Origin: UBA3941 sp002385665
GTDB lineage: Bacteria; Bacillota; Clostridia; Caldicoprobacterales; UBA3941
DNA length: 64,000 nt
NCBI GenBank assembly: GCA_050949255.1
Contig: JBMNFJ010000016.1
Span: 372,001 to 436,000, forward strand
Direction: 5' to 3'
The notes under the pieces: model-generated
The model's input: the letters and a program-made list of their open reading frames with translations, nothing else
The model's database searches: none
Told to the model about the DNA's origin: nothing
Shown: positions 26,721 to 36,112 of the stretch, in pieces
Numbering within the stretch: the stretch's first letter is position 1
Layout: the number at the start of each line of letters is the position of its first letter
Made by a program: the position numbers and the translations under genes

Positions 26721-27337
26721 TGAAGAATATTGGTATTTTTATTTCTGGAGGAGGTTCTAACCTCCAGGCCATCATAGATGCCATAGCCAAAGGAGATATT
26801 ACTGCTCGAATTAGTCTTGTTATCTCCAGCCGAGAAGGTGTCTATGGTTTGGAAAGAGCAAGGAAGCACGGCATCCCTTATGCGGTAATTTCCAGAGGAG
26901 ATTACAAGGATTCAAACTCCTTTGGGAATGCAATACTAGAACTTCTGGAAGAGAGAAGAGTGGACCTGGTGGTTTTGGCGGGATATCTGAACATCCTTCC
27001 CAAGGCAGTGGTTGAAAAATACAAAAACAGGATAATTAACGTTCACCCATCCCTGATCCCGGCCTTTTGTGGAAAGGGGTATTATGGAAACAGGGTGCAC
27101 CAGGCTGTCTTGGACTATGGAGTTAAGGTTACAGGAGCAACCGTCCATTTCGTGGATGAGGGGACAGATACAGGCCCGATAATATTACAACAATCTATCG
27201 AGGTTCTGCCGGAGGACGATGTTAACACTCTGGCAGAAAGGGTGTTAAAGGTAGAGCACCAACTATTGCCAAAGGCCCTTAAGCTGTTGGTCGAGGATCG
27301 GATCCTGGTGGATGGACGCAGGGTAATTATAAGGTGA
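26720..27337 (+). CDS. purN: Phosphoribosylglycinamide formyltransferase
   Basis: 205 residues. It transfers formyl from 10-formyl-THF to GAR. FISGGGSNLQAII is the N-terminal substrate loop. Catalytic Asn and His are in INVHPSLIPAF and the Asp is in HFVDEGTDTGPII. It is translationally coupled to purM. Confidence 0.97.
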   Translation: MKNIGIFISGGGSNLQAIIDAIAKGDITARISLVISSREGVYGLERARKHGIPYAVISRGDYKDSNSFGNAILELLEERRVDLVVLAGYLNILPKAVVEKYKNRIINVHPSLIPAFCGKGYYGNRVHQAVLDYGVKVTGATVHFVDEGTDTGPIILQQSIEVLPEDDVNTLAERVLKVEHQLLPKALKLLVEDRILVDGRRVIIR

Positions 27338-27372
27338 AACATTTCGATCTAATAAAGGATTGGAGGAAAGAA

Positions 27373-28923
27373 ATGAATAAAAAGCGTGCTATTATTAGTG
27401 TATCTGACAAAACGGGAATTATAGAGTTTTCAAAACGATTAAATGATATGGAAGTCGATATTATCTCCACCGGTGGTACTGCGAGAACTATAGGCGGGGC
27501 TGGCATTCCGGTAATTAGTATAAGCGATGTAACAGGGTTTCCTGAATGCCTGGATGGCAGAGTAAAGACACTCCATCCAAATATCCATGCCGGGGTTTTG
27601 GCCATAAGGGACAATCCCCATCACATGGACCAGCTTGAAAGGCTAGGCATCAATACTATAGATTTTGTAGTTATTAATCTGTACCCCTTTAGGGAAACCA
27701 TCTTAAAGGAGGGTGTAGACCTAAAAGAAGCCATAGAGAATATTGACATTGGAGGCCCGACCCTTCTAAGAGCAGCAGCAAAGAATTACCAGGATGTAGT
27801 GGTAATAGTCGATCCTAAAGATTATGACCCAATAATAGACGAACTTAATGAAAAAGGTTACATATCAGCTGAAACCAGATTTAATCTGGCTGTGAAGGTC
27901 TTTGAGCATACGGCCCATTATGATTCACTAATAGCTGGATACCTGAGAGATCAATCAGGCCAGGATAAATTCCCAGAACTATTAACCCTGACCTTTGAAA
28001 AGATGCAGTCTATGCGTTATGGTGAAAACCCCCATCAGAGGGCGGTCTTTTACAAGGAAATAGGAAGCCGGCCAGGCAGCCTTATTAATGCGGTGCAGCT
28101 ACATGGTAAGGAGCTCTCCTACAATAATATAAACGATACCAATGGTGCCTTGGAACTCTTGAGGGAATTTGAAGAACCAACGGTAGTGGCGGTTAAACAT
28201 GCCAATCCCTGTGGTGTAGGCAGCGGTGAAAACATCTTTGAAGCCTACGAAAAGGCCTATAGGGCAGACCCGGTTTCCATTTTCGGTGGTATAGTTGTTG
28301 CCAATGGTGAGATAGACGAAAAAACAGCTGAGGCTATCAACAAGATCTTCATCGAAATTGTGGTGGCCCCTTCTTACTCAGCAAGGGCTCTGGAGATTCT
28401 AAAGCAGAAGAGGAATATTAGGATATTGGAGTTGAAGGATATACAAGCCGAGATACCTAGGGGCACATACGATATGAAAAAAGTGTATGGGGGATTGCTG
28501 GTTCAAGAAGCAAATACCAAGCTACTTCCGGGCATGTCAGATATTAAGGTGGTAACGAAAAAGAGTCCATCATCAAAGGAATTAGAGGATCTTATCTTTG
28601 CATGGAAAGTGGTTAAGCATACCAAATCCAATGGAATTGCTATAGCAAAAGACGGCCAATCCTTAGGGATTGGACCAGGGCAGGTGAATAGGATTTGGGC
28701 GGTTAATCAAGCAATAGAAAGAAGTGGACCCAGCGTAAAAGGTGCAGTATTGGCATCAGATGCGTTTTTCCCCTTTCCTGATTGCGTAGAGGCCGCGGCA
28801 GCAGCCGGTATTACAGCTATTATACAGCCCGGAGGCTCAATCAGGGATCAAGAATCCATAGATGAATGCGACAGGCATGGAATTGCCATGCTCTTTACCG
28901 GTATGAGACATTTTAAACACTAG
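27373..28923 (+). CDS. purH: Bifunctional AICAR transformylase/IMP cyclohydrolase
   Basis: 516 residues from ATG 27373, which has TGGAGG upstream; the frame opens earlier at 27334, but that part is outside the family. The N-terminal MGS-like cyclohydrolase domain has ISVSDKTGI, STGGTA and DGRVKTLHPNIHAG. The AICAR transformylase domain has MRYGENPHQRAVFY and the catalytic KHANPCGV. It carries out the last two steps to IMP. Confidence 0.97.
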   Translation: MNKKRAIISVSDKTGIIEFSKRLNDMEVDIISTGGTARTIGGAGIPVISISDVTGFPECLDGRVKTLHPNIHAGVLAIRDNPHHMDQLERLGINTIDFVVINLYPFRETILKEGVDLKEAIENIDIGGPTLLRAAAKNYQDVVVIVDPKDYDPIIDELNEKGYISAETRFNLAVKVFEHTAHYDSLIAGYLRDQSGQDKFPELLTLTFEKMQSMRYGENPHQRAVFYKEIGSRPGSLINAVQLHGKELSYNNINDTNGALELLREFEEPTVVAVKHANPCGVGSGENIFEAYEKAYRADPVSIFGGIVVANGEIDEKTAEAINKIFIEIVVAPSYSARALEILKQKRNIRILELKDIQAEIPRGTYDMKKVYGGLLVQEANTKLLPGMSDIKVVTKKSPSSKELEDLIFAWKVVKHTKSNGIAIAKDGQSLGIGPGQVNRIWAVNQAIERSGPSVKGAVLASDAFFPFPDCVEAAAAAGITAIIQPGGSIRDQESIDECDRHGIAMLFTGMRHFKH

Positions 28924-28972
28924 TATATAAATCCCATACAATCAGAATAATAGGCGATTATAAGGATGTGAC

Positions 28973-30235
28973 ATGATGAAGGTTTTAGTTGTAGGCGGGG
29001 GAGGAAGGGAGCACGCCATTATATGGAAGCTAAGCCAAAGTCCAAGGATTTCGGGTCTGTATTGTGCACCAGGGAATGCTGGAATAGGGAGAATGGCCAC
29101 TTGTGTAGACATAGAAGCTACGGATATAAAAAGCATGGTACAGTTCTCAAAGGATAATGCTATTGATCTGGTAGTTGTAACTCCGGATGACCCCCTGGCC
29201 TTAGGAATGGTGGATGCCATGGAAGAGGCCGATATAAGAGCATTTGGGCCCAAAAAGGACGCTGCACTTATAGAGAGTAGTAAGGTATTTGCCAAGGACC
29301 TTATGAAAAAGTATGGTATACCAACTGGTGATTATAGGGTTTTCTCGGACTACAATGAAGCCCTGACCTATTTAAAGGGAGCAAATTATCCACAGGTAAT
29401 AAAGGCCGATGGCCTGGCCCTTGGGAAAGGGGTTATCATCGCCAACAACTTTGCTGAAGCTGGGATGGCTCTAGAAGAGATAATGGTAGACAAAATTTTT
29501 GGTAATGCCGGTAATCGGGTTATAATAGAAGAGTTTCTGGAGGGGCAAGAGGTCTCTCTGTTAGCCTTTAGTGATGGGCGCACTATTGTACCCATGGTTA
29601 GCGCCCAGGATCATAAGAGGGTCTTTGACGGAGACAAGGGGCCAAACACCGGGGGAATGGGAGCCTTTTCTCCCAGCAGGGCATATACGCCTAAAATTGC
29701 TAAAATAGTTGAGACTGAAATATTAGAACCGACTATAAAGGCTATGAATGAGGAAGGCCGTCCCTTTAAAGGGGTACTCTTTTTAGGCTTGATTCTAACC
29801 CAGGACGGTCCAAAACTACTGGAGTATAATGCAAGGTTCGGTGACCCGGAAACCCAGGTAGTTTTACCAAGGCTGAGAACCGATCTTTTAGATATTTTCT
29901 TGGCAGTGGTGGATGGAAGGCTTGATGAAATCGACATTGAATGGGAAGACAATGCTGTTGCATGTGTAATATTGGCATCCGGCGGTTATCCTGGTTCCTA
30001 TAATAAAGGTTATCCTATCCGGGGTTTGGAACAATTAGATGGCTGTCAAGATATTATAATATTTCATGCGGGAACCCGAAGGGAGAAAGATCAGTTTTTG
30101 ACCGATGGGGGCAGGGTTTTAGGAGTAACGGCAGTAGCGGAGGATTTAGACACAGCAGTTAAAAATGCCTATAAGGGTGTAGATTTAATCAGCTTTGAGG
30201 GTATGCACTATCGCAGAGATATAGGTTTAAAGTAG
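28973..30235 (+). CDS. purD: Phosphoribosylamine-glycine ligase
   Basis: 420 residues, ATP-grasp enzyme that makes GAR. VLVVGGGGREHAI is the N-terminal PRA-binding motif, IKADGLALGKGV the ATP-grasp loop, and EYNARFGDPETQ the metal-binding motif. ATG 28973 and 28976 are adjacent and either may be used. It ends the cluster. purC, purB, purK, purL/Q/S are not in the window. Confidence 0.97.
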   Translation: MMKVLVVGGGGREHAIIWKLSQSPRISGLYCAPGNAGIGRMATCVDIEATDIKSMVQFSKDNAIDLVVVTPDDPLALGMVDAMEEADIRAFGPKKDAALIESSKVFAKDLMKKYGIPTGDYRVFSDYNEALTYLKGANYPQVIKADGLALGKGVIIANNFAEAGMALEEIMVDKIFGNAGNRVIIEEFLEGQEVSLLAFSDGRTIVPMVSAQDHKRVFDGDKGPNTGGMGAFSPSRAYTPKIAKIVETEILEPTIKAMNEEGRPFKGVLFLGLILTQDGPKLLEYNARFGDPETQVVLPRLRTDLLDIFLAVVDGRLDEIDIEWEDNAVACVILASGGYPGSYNKGYPIRGLEQLDGCQDIIIFHAGTRREKDQFLTDGGRVLGVTAVAEDLDTAVKNAYKGVDLISFEGMHYRRDIGLK

Positions 30236-30308
30236 TTTTTTCATGTCAGTATAAGGGGGAACAGCGCGAGAAAAGTTCAGGATGCTGCATAGGTATAGAG
30301 AAAATTAT

Positions 30309-30338
30309 CAAAGGTCTCTGGGGTTTCAGAGACCTTTG
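30309..30338. terminator. Hairpin between purD and convergent dapB
   Basis: A perfect 12-bp stem, CAAAGGTCTCTG / CAGAGACCTTTG, with a 6-base loop. The T tract is weak on both sides, but the position between convergent units supports a shared terminator. Confidence 0.7.
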
Positions 30339-30403
30339 GCTTGAGTGTATTCTTTTCATTACTTGTCTTTAGGAAAACAGATATATTTAACATAGGTTTA
30401 TTA

Positions 30404-31624
30404 TCAGAGGCCGAAGCCTTCGATTAGGGTATCCATTGTTAGTTTTTCATAGACCTTATTTATAAAACAATCGATCTTTTGATTGGAGGTGGCTGAAGCC
30501 TTGATTGGGATATTATGGCTGTTGATCAATTCAAAAACGGTGGCAGCCACCCGGGGTTGCTGTTCCAGCCCCAACCCTTCCAGAGTTATCTTTATGATAT
30601 CGGTATCCATCTTTATAATGAGGTTTTTATCTTTGGCGGCTAAGTTTTGACAAAAGGCTTCCGCTTTTTCTAGATCCTTGGCGGATATAGCAAAGGTAAT
30701 ATCGGTCATTCTATCCGCAGGTGAGATTTGGCTAATGAGTTCCAAATAGTTATTTTCGCCCGCAAACTCTTTAAATATATTAGCGATTGTGTTGAGTTTG
30801 GCAGGTGCATTTCGGATGGATACTAAAATAATGTCAGCCTGAGTCGTGATGTTGGTAACCGGGCTTCTTTCATCAAGCACATTTTTCATGTTATACAAAC
30901 CAGGAGCTCTACGGGCCATATATCTAGCCGCCCTAAGGGCACCTACAGCGAAGATCTGCTTAGAATATGCAGTGTGTTCTATCTCGATTACCTCATCCTT
31001 TCCTGCGAACATAACCGTATGTTGCCCTACCAGGGTGCCTCCACGGATAGCATGGATACCCATATCCGATGGTGATCTCATATCATTCTTACTATGCCTT
31101 CCGTATACATAGTGTTTGGAATTTAGGAAGACCTCGTTAATTGCGTTAGCCAGAGCATAGGCAGTCCCGCTCGGTGCATCGATCTTTTCGTTATGGTGTT
31201 TTTCTATGATCTCAATGTCGAAAGAATCTCCAAGAACCTGAGCCGCTTGCTGGATCAGTTGATACATTAGGTTAATTCCTATAGACATATTGGCAGCTTG
31301 AAAGATGGGTATCTCCTTGCTATAAGCCTCGATGCTTTGCTGCTCCTTTTCATTAAAACCAGTGGTGGCAATAACTAAAGCACATTTTTTGTTGAGAGCC
31401 CATTTTAACAAGGAGGGCAAGGCCTGGGGCAGTGAAAAATCTACAACAACGTCACATTTCACCGGGCACTCATCCAAGGATGAGTAAACCGGAAATGGGT
31501 TTTCAAAGGCATCGGGGTACCTATCTATACCGGCAACAATCTTTATATCTGGCTGGCTGGCTGCCATTGCAGCAACCACCTGGCCCATCTTGCCGTTACA
31601 TCCGTTGATTATTATATTTATCAT
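30404..31624 (-). CDS. dapB: Dihydrodipicolinate reductase fused to tandem ACT domains
   Basis: About 406 residues where DapB is usually 250-270. Residues 1-255 are a full DapB: the NAD(P) motif INGCNGKMGQ, ATTGF, EKHHNEKIDAPSGTA with catalytic His-His/Lys, and RGGTLVGQHTVMFAG. Residues 260-406 match the regulatory ACT pair of aspartokinases: SPVTNITTQADIILVSIRN, the typical DITFAISAKDLEKAEAF and VAATVFELINSHNIPIKAS. This suggests allosteric control by an amino acid, probably lysine, of the reductase that makes tetrahydrodipicolinate. It lies 28 bases after asd in an operon under a lysine riboswitch. ATG 31624 and TTG 31630 are both possible starts. Confidence 0.92.
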   Translation of the reverse strand: MINIIINGCNGKMGQVVAAMAASQPDIKIVAGIDRYPDAFENPFPVYSSLDECPVKCDVVVDFSLPQALPSLLKWALNKKCALVIATTGFNEKEQQSIEAYSKEIPIFQAANMSIGINLMYQLIQQAAQVLGDSFDIEIIEKHHNEKIDAPSGTAYALANAINEVFLNSKHYVYGRHSKNDMRSPSDMGIHAIRGGTLVGQHTVMFAGKDEVIEIEHTAYSKQIFAVGALRAARYMARRAPGLYNMKNVLDERSPVTNITTQADIILVSIRNAPAKLNTIANIFKEFAGENNYLELISQISPADRMTDITFAISAKDLEKAEAFCQNLAAKDKNLIIKMDTDIIKITLEGLGLEQQPRVAATVFELINSHNIPIKASATSNQKIDCFINKVYEKLTMDTLIEGFGL

Positions 31625-31652
31625 ATGCAAGGACACTCCTATTCACTTATTA

Positions 31653-32663
31653 TTAAAGGTCATTATTACTCCAATATTCTATTAGTTTCTCCGCTATCTG
31701 AACCGTGTTGGTAGCGGCTCCTTTTCTAATATTGTCTGCTACAACCCACAAATTAACACCATTATCCAAGCTTTCGTCTCTCCTGATCCTACCTACTAAG
31801 ACCTGATCCTTGCCGTTTGCATTGATAGGCATGGGGTACACATTGTTTTTAGGATCGTCCACAACTTCGACTCCGGGAGCTTCCGATAGAACATCCTTTA
31901 ATTCCTCGAGATTAAATTCGCTCTTAAGCTCTATATTTATAGATTCACTGTGTCCATTATATACCGGAACCCTAACAGTTGTAGCGGTGATCTTAAGGCT
32001 ATCATCTTTAAGGATTTTCTTGGTCTCTTCAATCATCTTCATTTCCTCTTTGGTATACCCATTATCTAAAAAGGAATCGATGTGGGGGATGCAGTTATCA
32101 AAGATTGGGTGAGGAAATTTCTTTGGTTCTATTCCATCTATGCCGTTCTTAAGGTCATTGTAGCCTGCTACCCCGGCCCCGGAAACAGCCTGATAAGTGG
32201 AATAAACAATTCTCTTAATACCGTAACGATCATGAAGAGGTTTTAGGGCTACCACAGCTTGGATGGTAGAACAGTTTGGATTGGAGATGATGCCCTTGTG
32301 GTTTAAAATCTCTTCAGGGTTTACCTCGGGCACAACTAGAGGTATGTCTTTGTTCATCCTCCATGCGCTGCTGTTGTCTATAACCACTATGCCCTTTTCT
32401 GCGGCTATGGGGGCATAGGTCTTGCTTATATCGCCGCCTGCCGAAAATAATGCGATATCAATTTCCTTATTATCAAAGCAAGAAGGTGTAAGCTCTTCTA
32501 CGATATGTTCCTTTCCCATAAACGAGATGGTTTTACCGGCAGAACGGGCTGACGCAAACATAAAATACTTATCAATAGGCAGATTCCGCTCTTCCAATAC
32601 CTCCAGGAATTTCTGGCCAACCATGCCCGTAACACCTACTATAGCAAGATTGTATTTTTTCAT
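31653..32663 (-). CDS. asd: Aspartate-semialdehyde dehydrogenase
   Basis: 336 residues. It reduces aspartyl phosphate to the semialdehyde that feeds lysine, threonine and methionine synthesis. NLAIVGVTGMVGQKF is the NADP motif. The catalytic cysteine is in ISNPNCSTIQAVVAL, and RVPVYNGHSESIN contains the catalytic histidine. ATG 32663 follows TGAGGAGG directly; the open frame to 32693 is discounted. It is the first gene of the riboswitch-controlled asd-dapB unit. No aspartokinase gene is nearby. Confidence 0.96.
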   Translation of the reverse strand: MKKYNLAIVGVTGMVGQKFLEVLEERNLPIDKYFMFASARSAGKTISFMGKEHIVEELTPSCFDNKEIDIALFSAGGDISKTYAPIAAEKGIVVIDNSSAWRMNKDIPLVVPEVNPEEILNHKGIISNPNCSTIQAVVALKPLHDRYGIKRIVYSTYQAVSGAGVAGYNDLKNGIDGIEPKKFPHPIFDNCIPHIDSFLDNGYTKEEMKMIEETKKILKDDSLKITATTVRVPVYNGHSESINIELKSEFNLEELKDVLSEAPGVEVVDDPKNNVYPMPINANGKDQVLVGRIRRDESLDNGVNLWVVADNIRKGAATNTVQIAEKLIEYWSNNDL

Positions 32664-32748
32664 GATTTGCCTCCTCAAAATAAATTTATGCAATTTAATT
32701 TAAACGTACACTATTTAAAAAAAACTGACTGTGACACAGTAAACCTAA

Positions 32749-32787
32749 AAACGAAAGCGGCTGATGTTTCACCAGCCGCTTTCGTTT
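32749..32787 (-). terminator. Lysine-riboswitch terminator
   Basis: A perfect 15-bp stem (AAACGAAAGCGGCTG / CAGCCGCTTTCGTTT), followed on the minus strand by TTTT. The 5' arm can instead pair with GCTTTCGT (minus strand, 32824-32817) just after the aptamer, making an antiterminator. Confidence 0.9.
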
Positions 32788-32822
32788 ATTTTGTCAATAC
32801 TATTTTAACAAAAATTACGAAA

Positions 32823-32995
32823 GCAGTTAGCTCTCCACCAAACATATGCTCAGTGACAATCCGAGGACTATTAATCCAGGGACCAAGGTATAAAATGCGG
32901 TATTTTATACCTTTCGGCATCTTTTCCTTTGGGCTCCTTCACAGAATTCCGCATTCTCAGGTAGCTTACTCATAAAAGATGCGCCTCTAAACTGC
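32823..32995 (-). promoter_or_regulatory. Lysine riboswitch (L box) aptamer
   Basis: Read on the minus strand, the L-box conserved pieces occur in order: P1 GCAGTT, AGAGGCGC, GAGTAAGC, GAAGGAGCCCAAAGG, GATGCCGAAAGG, GGTCCCTGG, TGTCACTGAG and TGGAGAGCTAACTGC. P1 closes with GCAGTT/AACTGC. High lysine should favour the terminator just downstream and switch off asd and dapB. dapA on the other strand is not under this element. Confidence 0.92.
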
Positions 32996-33283
32996 AATTG
33001 TACTATTTAAAACTCACTTTAGGTTCAAGATACTATCAATTTATGATATCATTCATACAAAAGGATGTCAATTTATTTTTTATACTTCTATAGATATGCC
33101 GAGTACCAGTAAAGTTTGAACAATTTTTCCCTGATTTCGGTAAATCCAACTGCATTAATACCGGTAACCTTGTGTTAGTCAATAACTGATGCAATGGTAT
33201 TAAATTTTTCATATCATTTACATGTCTACGGACATATAGTAAAATGTAATTGAGTTTTTACATAGATACAAGGAGGCATTGGT

Positions 33284-34159
33284 ATGAGAGAATGGGGAAG
33301 ATTGCTTACAGCTATGGTTACACCCTTTGATAAGGACATGAATGTTGATTATGAAAAAGCTGTTCAGCTAGGGCAAAAGATCATTGAAGAAGGATCCACT
33401 GCTTTGGTTGTAGTTGGAACCACTGGAGAATCTCCAACATTAACTGATGAGGAAAAGTATGAGCTATTTAGAATACTTAAAGATAGAATTAATGTACCTA
33501 TAATTGCCGGAATCGGTACCAATTGTACTCGGGCTACTATTGAAACGGGTAAATTGGCTGTTAAAGCCAAAGCCGATGGGGTATTGGTGGTAGTTCCTTA
33601 TTACAATAAGCCCAACCAACAGGGACTTTTTGCCCATTTTAAGGCTGTAGCCGAAGCCATTGAGCTTCCCATGATGCCATATAATGTCCCATCCAGGACC
33701 GGGGGAAATATGGAAGCAGAAACCTCTATTGCCCTATCCAAGATCCCCAATATAGTAGCAATAAAGGAATCTAGTGGAAATATAGACCAGATAACCAAGA
33801 TTATCTCAGAGTGTCCTAAGGACTTTTTGGTCTATTCCGGAGATGACGGATTTACCTTGCCTACCTTATCTGCTGGAGGATATGGAGTTGTCAGTGTTGC
33901 TGCCCAAGTTGCAGGTTACAAGATAAGAGATATGATTGATGCTTTTGTTGCTGGGAATACAAAAAAAGCTGCCGAACTTCATCGTATGCTTAGTCCCTTA
34001 TTTAAAGCCTTATTTGTAACCACCAATCCGATACCTGTGAAGGCGGCTCTAAACCTTATGGGAATGGATGTTGGGGGGCTACGCCTGCCTCTTGTGGAAG
34101 CAGATGACAGTGTAAAAGAGATTCTCAGGAGAGAATTGGCTAATCTGGGACTTATATAA
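33284..34159 (+). CDS. dapA: 4-hydroxy-tetrahydrodipicolinate synthase
   Basis: 291 residues. It condenses pyruvate with aspartate semialdehyde, the first dedicated lysine step. VVGTTGESPTL is the pyruvate-binding motif, YNVPSRTG holds the Tyr, and AIKESSGN the Schiff-base lysine. The start is ATG behind AAGGAGG. It is divergent from the asd-dapB operon with about 280 bases of leader in which I see no second riboswitch; there may be a separate promoter. Confidence 0.96.
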   Translation: MREWGRLLTAMVTPFDKDMNVDYEKAVQLGQKIIEEGSTALVVVGTTGESPTLTDEEKYELFRILKDRINVPIIAGIGTNCTRATIETGKLAVKAKADGVLVVVPYYNKPNQQGLFAHFKAVAEAIELPMMPYNVPSRTGGNMEAETSIALSKIPNIVAIKESSGNIDQITKIISECPKDFLVYSGDDGFTLPTLSAGGYGVVSVAAQVAGYKIRDMIDAFVAGNTKKAAELHRMLSPLFKALFVTTNPIPVKAALNLMGMDVGGLRLPLVEADDSVKEILRRELANLGLI

Positions 34160-34329
34160 TTATTGACATATTATAAAGGACGATTATTCAATTGGAGCAA
34201 TAGTAAATAACTACAGGAATAAGTTCCTGACTTATTGTACAAAGTAATATTTTGGGACATATAAACCTTGATGATTTAAAAGAAATATACGAGAAGGTAA
34301 TGTGTGTTGCCTGAGAAAGGACTGTTTAG

Positions 34330-35178
34330 ATGTTTGGTGGATTCTTTAATCGGATGTATTATGGAAATCCTAATAGGCCCGATTTAAAAAAAGAAGATGT
34401 TCAAATGGGACGATTTAAGACATTTTTTGTAGTACTGCAGATTAGATATTGGAAGTTGATACAGTTAAATCTACTTTACTCTATATTTTGGTCCCCAGCA
34501 TTTTTTGTAACATATGCCCATCTAATGGCTATGTCCCGAATGTTGGAAAATAATGAAATGCTTAGCATGTTACCAGGGTTTTGGTCTTCGTTGATTATAC
34601 TGTTAATCCCGTGTATGGTTATTGCCGGCCCGGCTACAGCCGGAGTAGTATATGTGATTCGAAATTGGGCTAGGGATGAGCATGCGTGGCTGTGGAGCGA
34701 TTTTAAGGATGCCTGGAAACAGAATTGGAAGGAAAGCCTGCTCATTATGCTAATCAACGGTTTGGCATTGTTTGTATTCTATATAAATATGAACTTTTAT
34801 GCGGTACAGGCCCAGAAAGGCTTAATATATATTGTTCTCCGTTATATTGTTATAATGATAGGAATAATATATTGCATGATGAATATGTTTATCTTTCCAA
34901 TGTTGGTCACCTATAAGCTGAAACTAAGGCAAATATTTAAGAATGCTCTCATATTTACAATGGCTGAACTACCCAGAACCTTTGCGATATTTGTTTTGGC
35001 CTTTCTATTATTCGGCATAGTATTTTATTACAGTATACCCTTTATCATACCATTCTTTATCATAGGATTGACCTTTCCTATGTTTATTGCAATTTCTTAT
35101 GTAAATTGGGTATTTGATAAATACCTTAACAAAGAACCGGATGAGCAGAACGAGATTTCAGCAAAAAATGGGTCTTAA
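34330..35178 (+). CDS. DUF624 (YesL-like) membrane protein
   Basis: 282 residues with about five to six membrane segments. Family text includes GNPNRPDLKKEDVQMGRFKT and IPCMVIAGPATAGVVYVIRNWARDE with WSDFKDAWKQNWKES. Function is not established; relatives occur near sugar transporters in Firmicutes, but no sugar genes are here. A terminator overlaps its stop codon. Confidence 0.75.
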   Translation: MFGGFFNRMYYGNPNRPDLKKEDVQMGRFKTFFVVLQIRYWKLIQLNLLYSIFWSPAFFVTYAHLMAMSRMLENNEMLSMLPGFWSSLIILLIPCMVIAGPATAGVVYVIRNWARDEHAWLWSDFKDAWKQNWKESLLIMLINGLALFVFYINMNFYAVQAQKGLIYIVLRYIVIMIGIIYCMMNMFIFPMLVTYKLKLRQIFKNALIFTMAELPRTFAIFVLAFLLFGIVFYYSIPFIIPFFIIGLTFPMFIAISYVNWVFDKYLNKEPDEQNEISAKNGS

Positions 35179-35208
35179 ACGACCTTTTTTTGTTATGCTT
35201 TTTTGCTG
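35159..35208 (+). terminator. Nested terminator hairpins over the DUF624 stop codon
   Basis: Inner stem GGTC / GACC with AAAAAA / TTTTTT ends in a T tract at 35184-35191. An outer perfect 10-bp pair is CAGCAAAAAA / TTTTTTGCTG. The TAA stop is in the inner loop. Confidence 0.75.
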
Positions 35209-35254
35209 GGATCCTCTTTATGATGGTAAAATTAATGTATAGGGTGTTAAGCTG

Positions 35255-35998
35255 ATGTATGGAGAATTTGCGTATATATATGACAAAATGATGATGGAAG
35301 ATGTAGATTACATAAGATGGGCTGATTACATAGAGGACATATTCTGTCACTACGATATTATGCCTAAGAATATAGCAGACCTGGCCTGTGGGACAGGCAA
35401 TATGACCATAATCCTATCCCAGAGAGGATATAATGTAATCGGAATTGATCGCTCTGAGGACATGCTTTCGGTAGCCCAGGAGAAAGCACGCGAGCAGGGG
35501 CTAAAAATACCCTTTATATGCCAGGATTTAAGGCAAGTTTCCCTGCATAAGAAAGTGGATGCAGTGCTAATCGTATGCGATGGGATAAATTACATCCTGG
35601 ATGATTCGGATCTTGATAAAGTTTTTTCCGGTATATATAGTATTCTAAAGCCTAATGGGGTATTATTGTTTGACATAAGCTCCCATTATAAGTTATCCTC
35701 TATACTGGGTAATAGTACTATGATTGATAATGATCCGGATATATCCCTTATATGGCAAAATGACTTTGATGACCAATTGGACATATGCACTATGGAACTT
35801 ACCTTCTTTGTACGAGAAGGCTCGTTATACCGAAGGTTTGATGAGATCCATGTCCAAAAAGCCCACCGGATTTGTGATATTGCTGAAAGACTGGAGCAGA
35901 ATAAATTTATAGACATAAATTGCTATGAGCATATGGGCTTTAATAGGCCCAAAGATGATAGTGAACGTATCTTGTTTGCATCCAGAAAGCCAAGATAG
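35255..35998 (+). CDS. SAM-dependent methyltransferase, class I
   Basis: 247 residues. It starts MYGEFAYIYDKMM, the N-terminal pattern of YqeM-type methyltransferases. The SAM motif is IADLACGTGNMTIILSQRG with the acidic GIDRSEDML after it, then ICQDLRQ and VCDGINYILDD. The substrate is unknown. It precedes Hsp33, an arrangement that gives no direct function. Confidence 0.85.
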   Translation: MYGEFAYIYDKMMMEDVDYIRWADYIEDIFCHYDIMPKNIADLACGTGNMTIILSQRGYNVIGIDRSEDMLSVAQEKAREQGLKIPFICQDLRQVSLHKKVDAVLIVCDGINYILDDSDLDKVFSGIYSILKPNGVLLFDISSHYKLSSILGNSTMIDNDPDISLIWQNDFDDQLDICTMELTFFVREGSLYRRFDEIHVQKAHRICDIAERLEQNKFIDINCYEHMGFNRPKDDSERILFASRKPR

Positions 35999-36112
35999 AT
36001 GCCAAGAGCCTGAAATATTGATCTCTGTGGGATAGGTTAAGTTATTATAATAATGGCTTAGGCTATCGGTACGAAGATAACCATAAAAATTAGTAAGAAT
36101 AGGAGACGAGCT

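Noticed and set aside
32667..32975. 102-codon plus-strand frame
   Set aside because: It overlaps the lysine riboswitch and its terminator on the other strand, which explain the conservation better.
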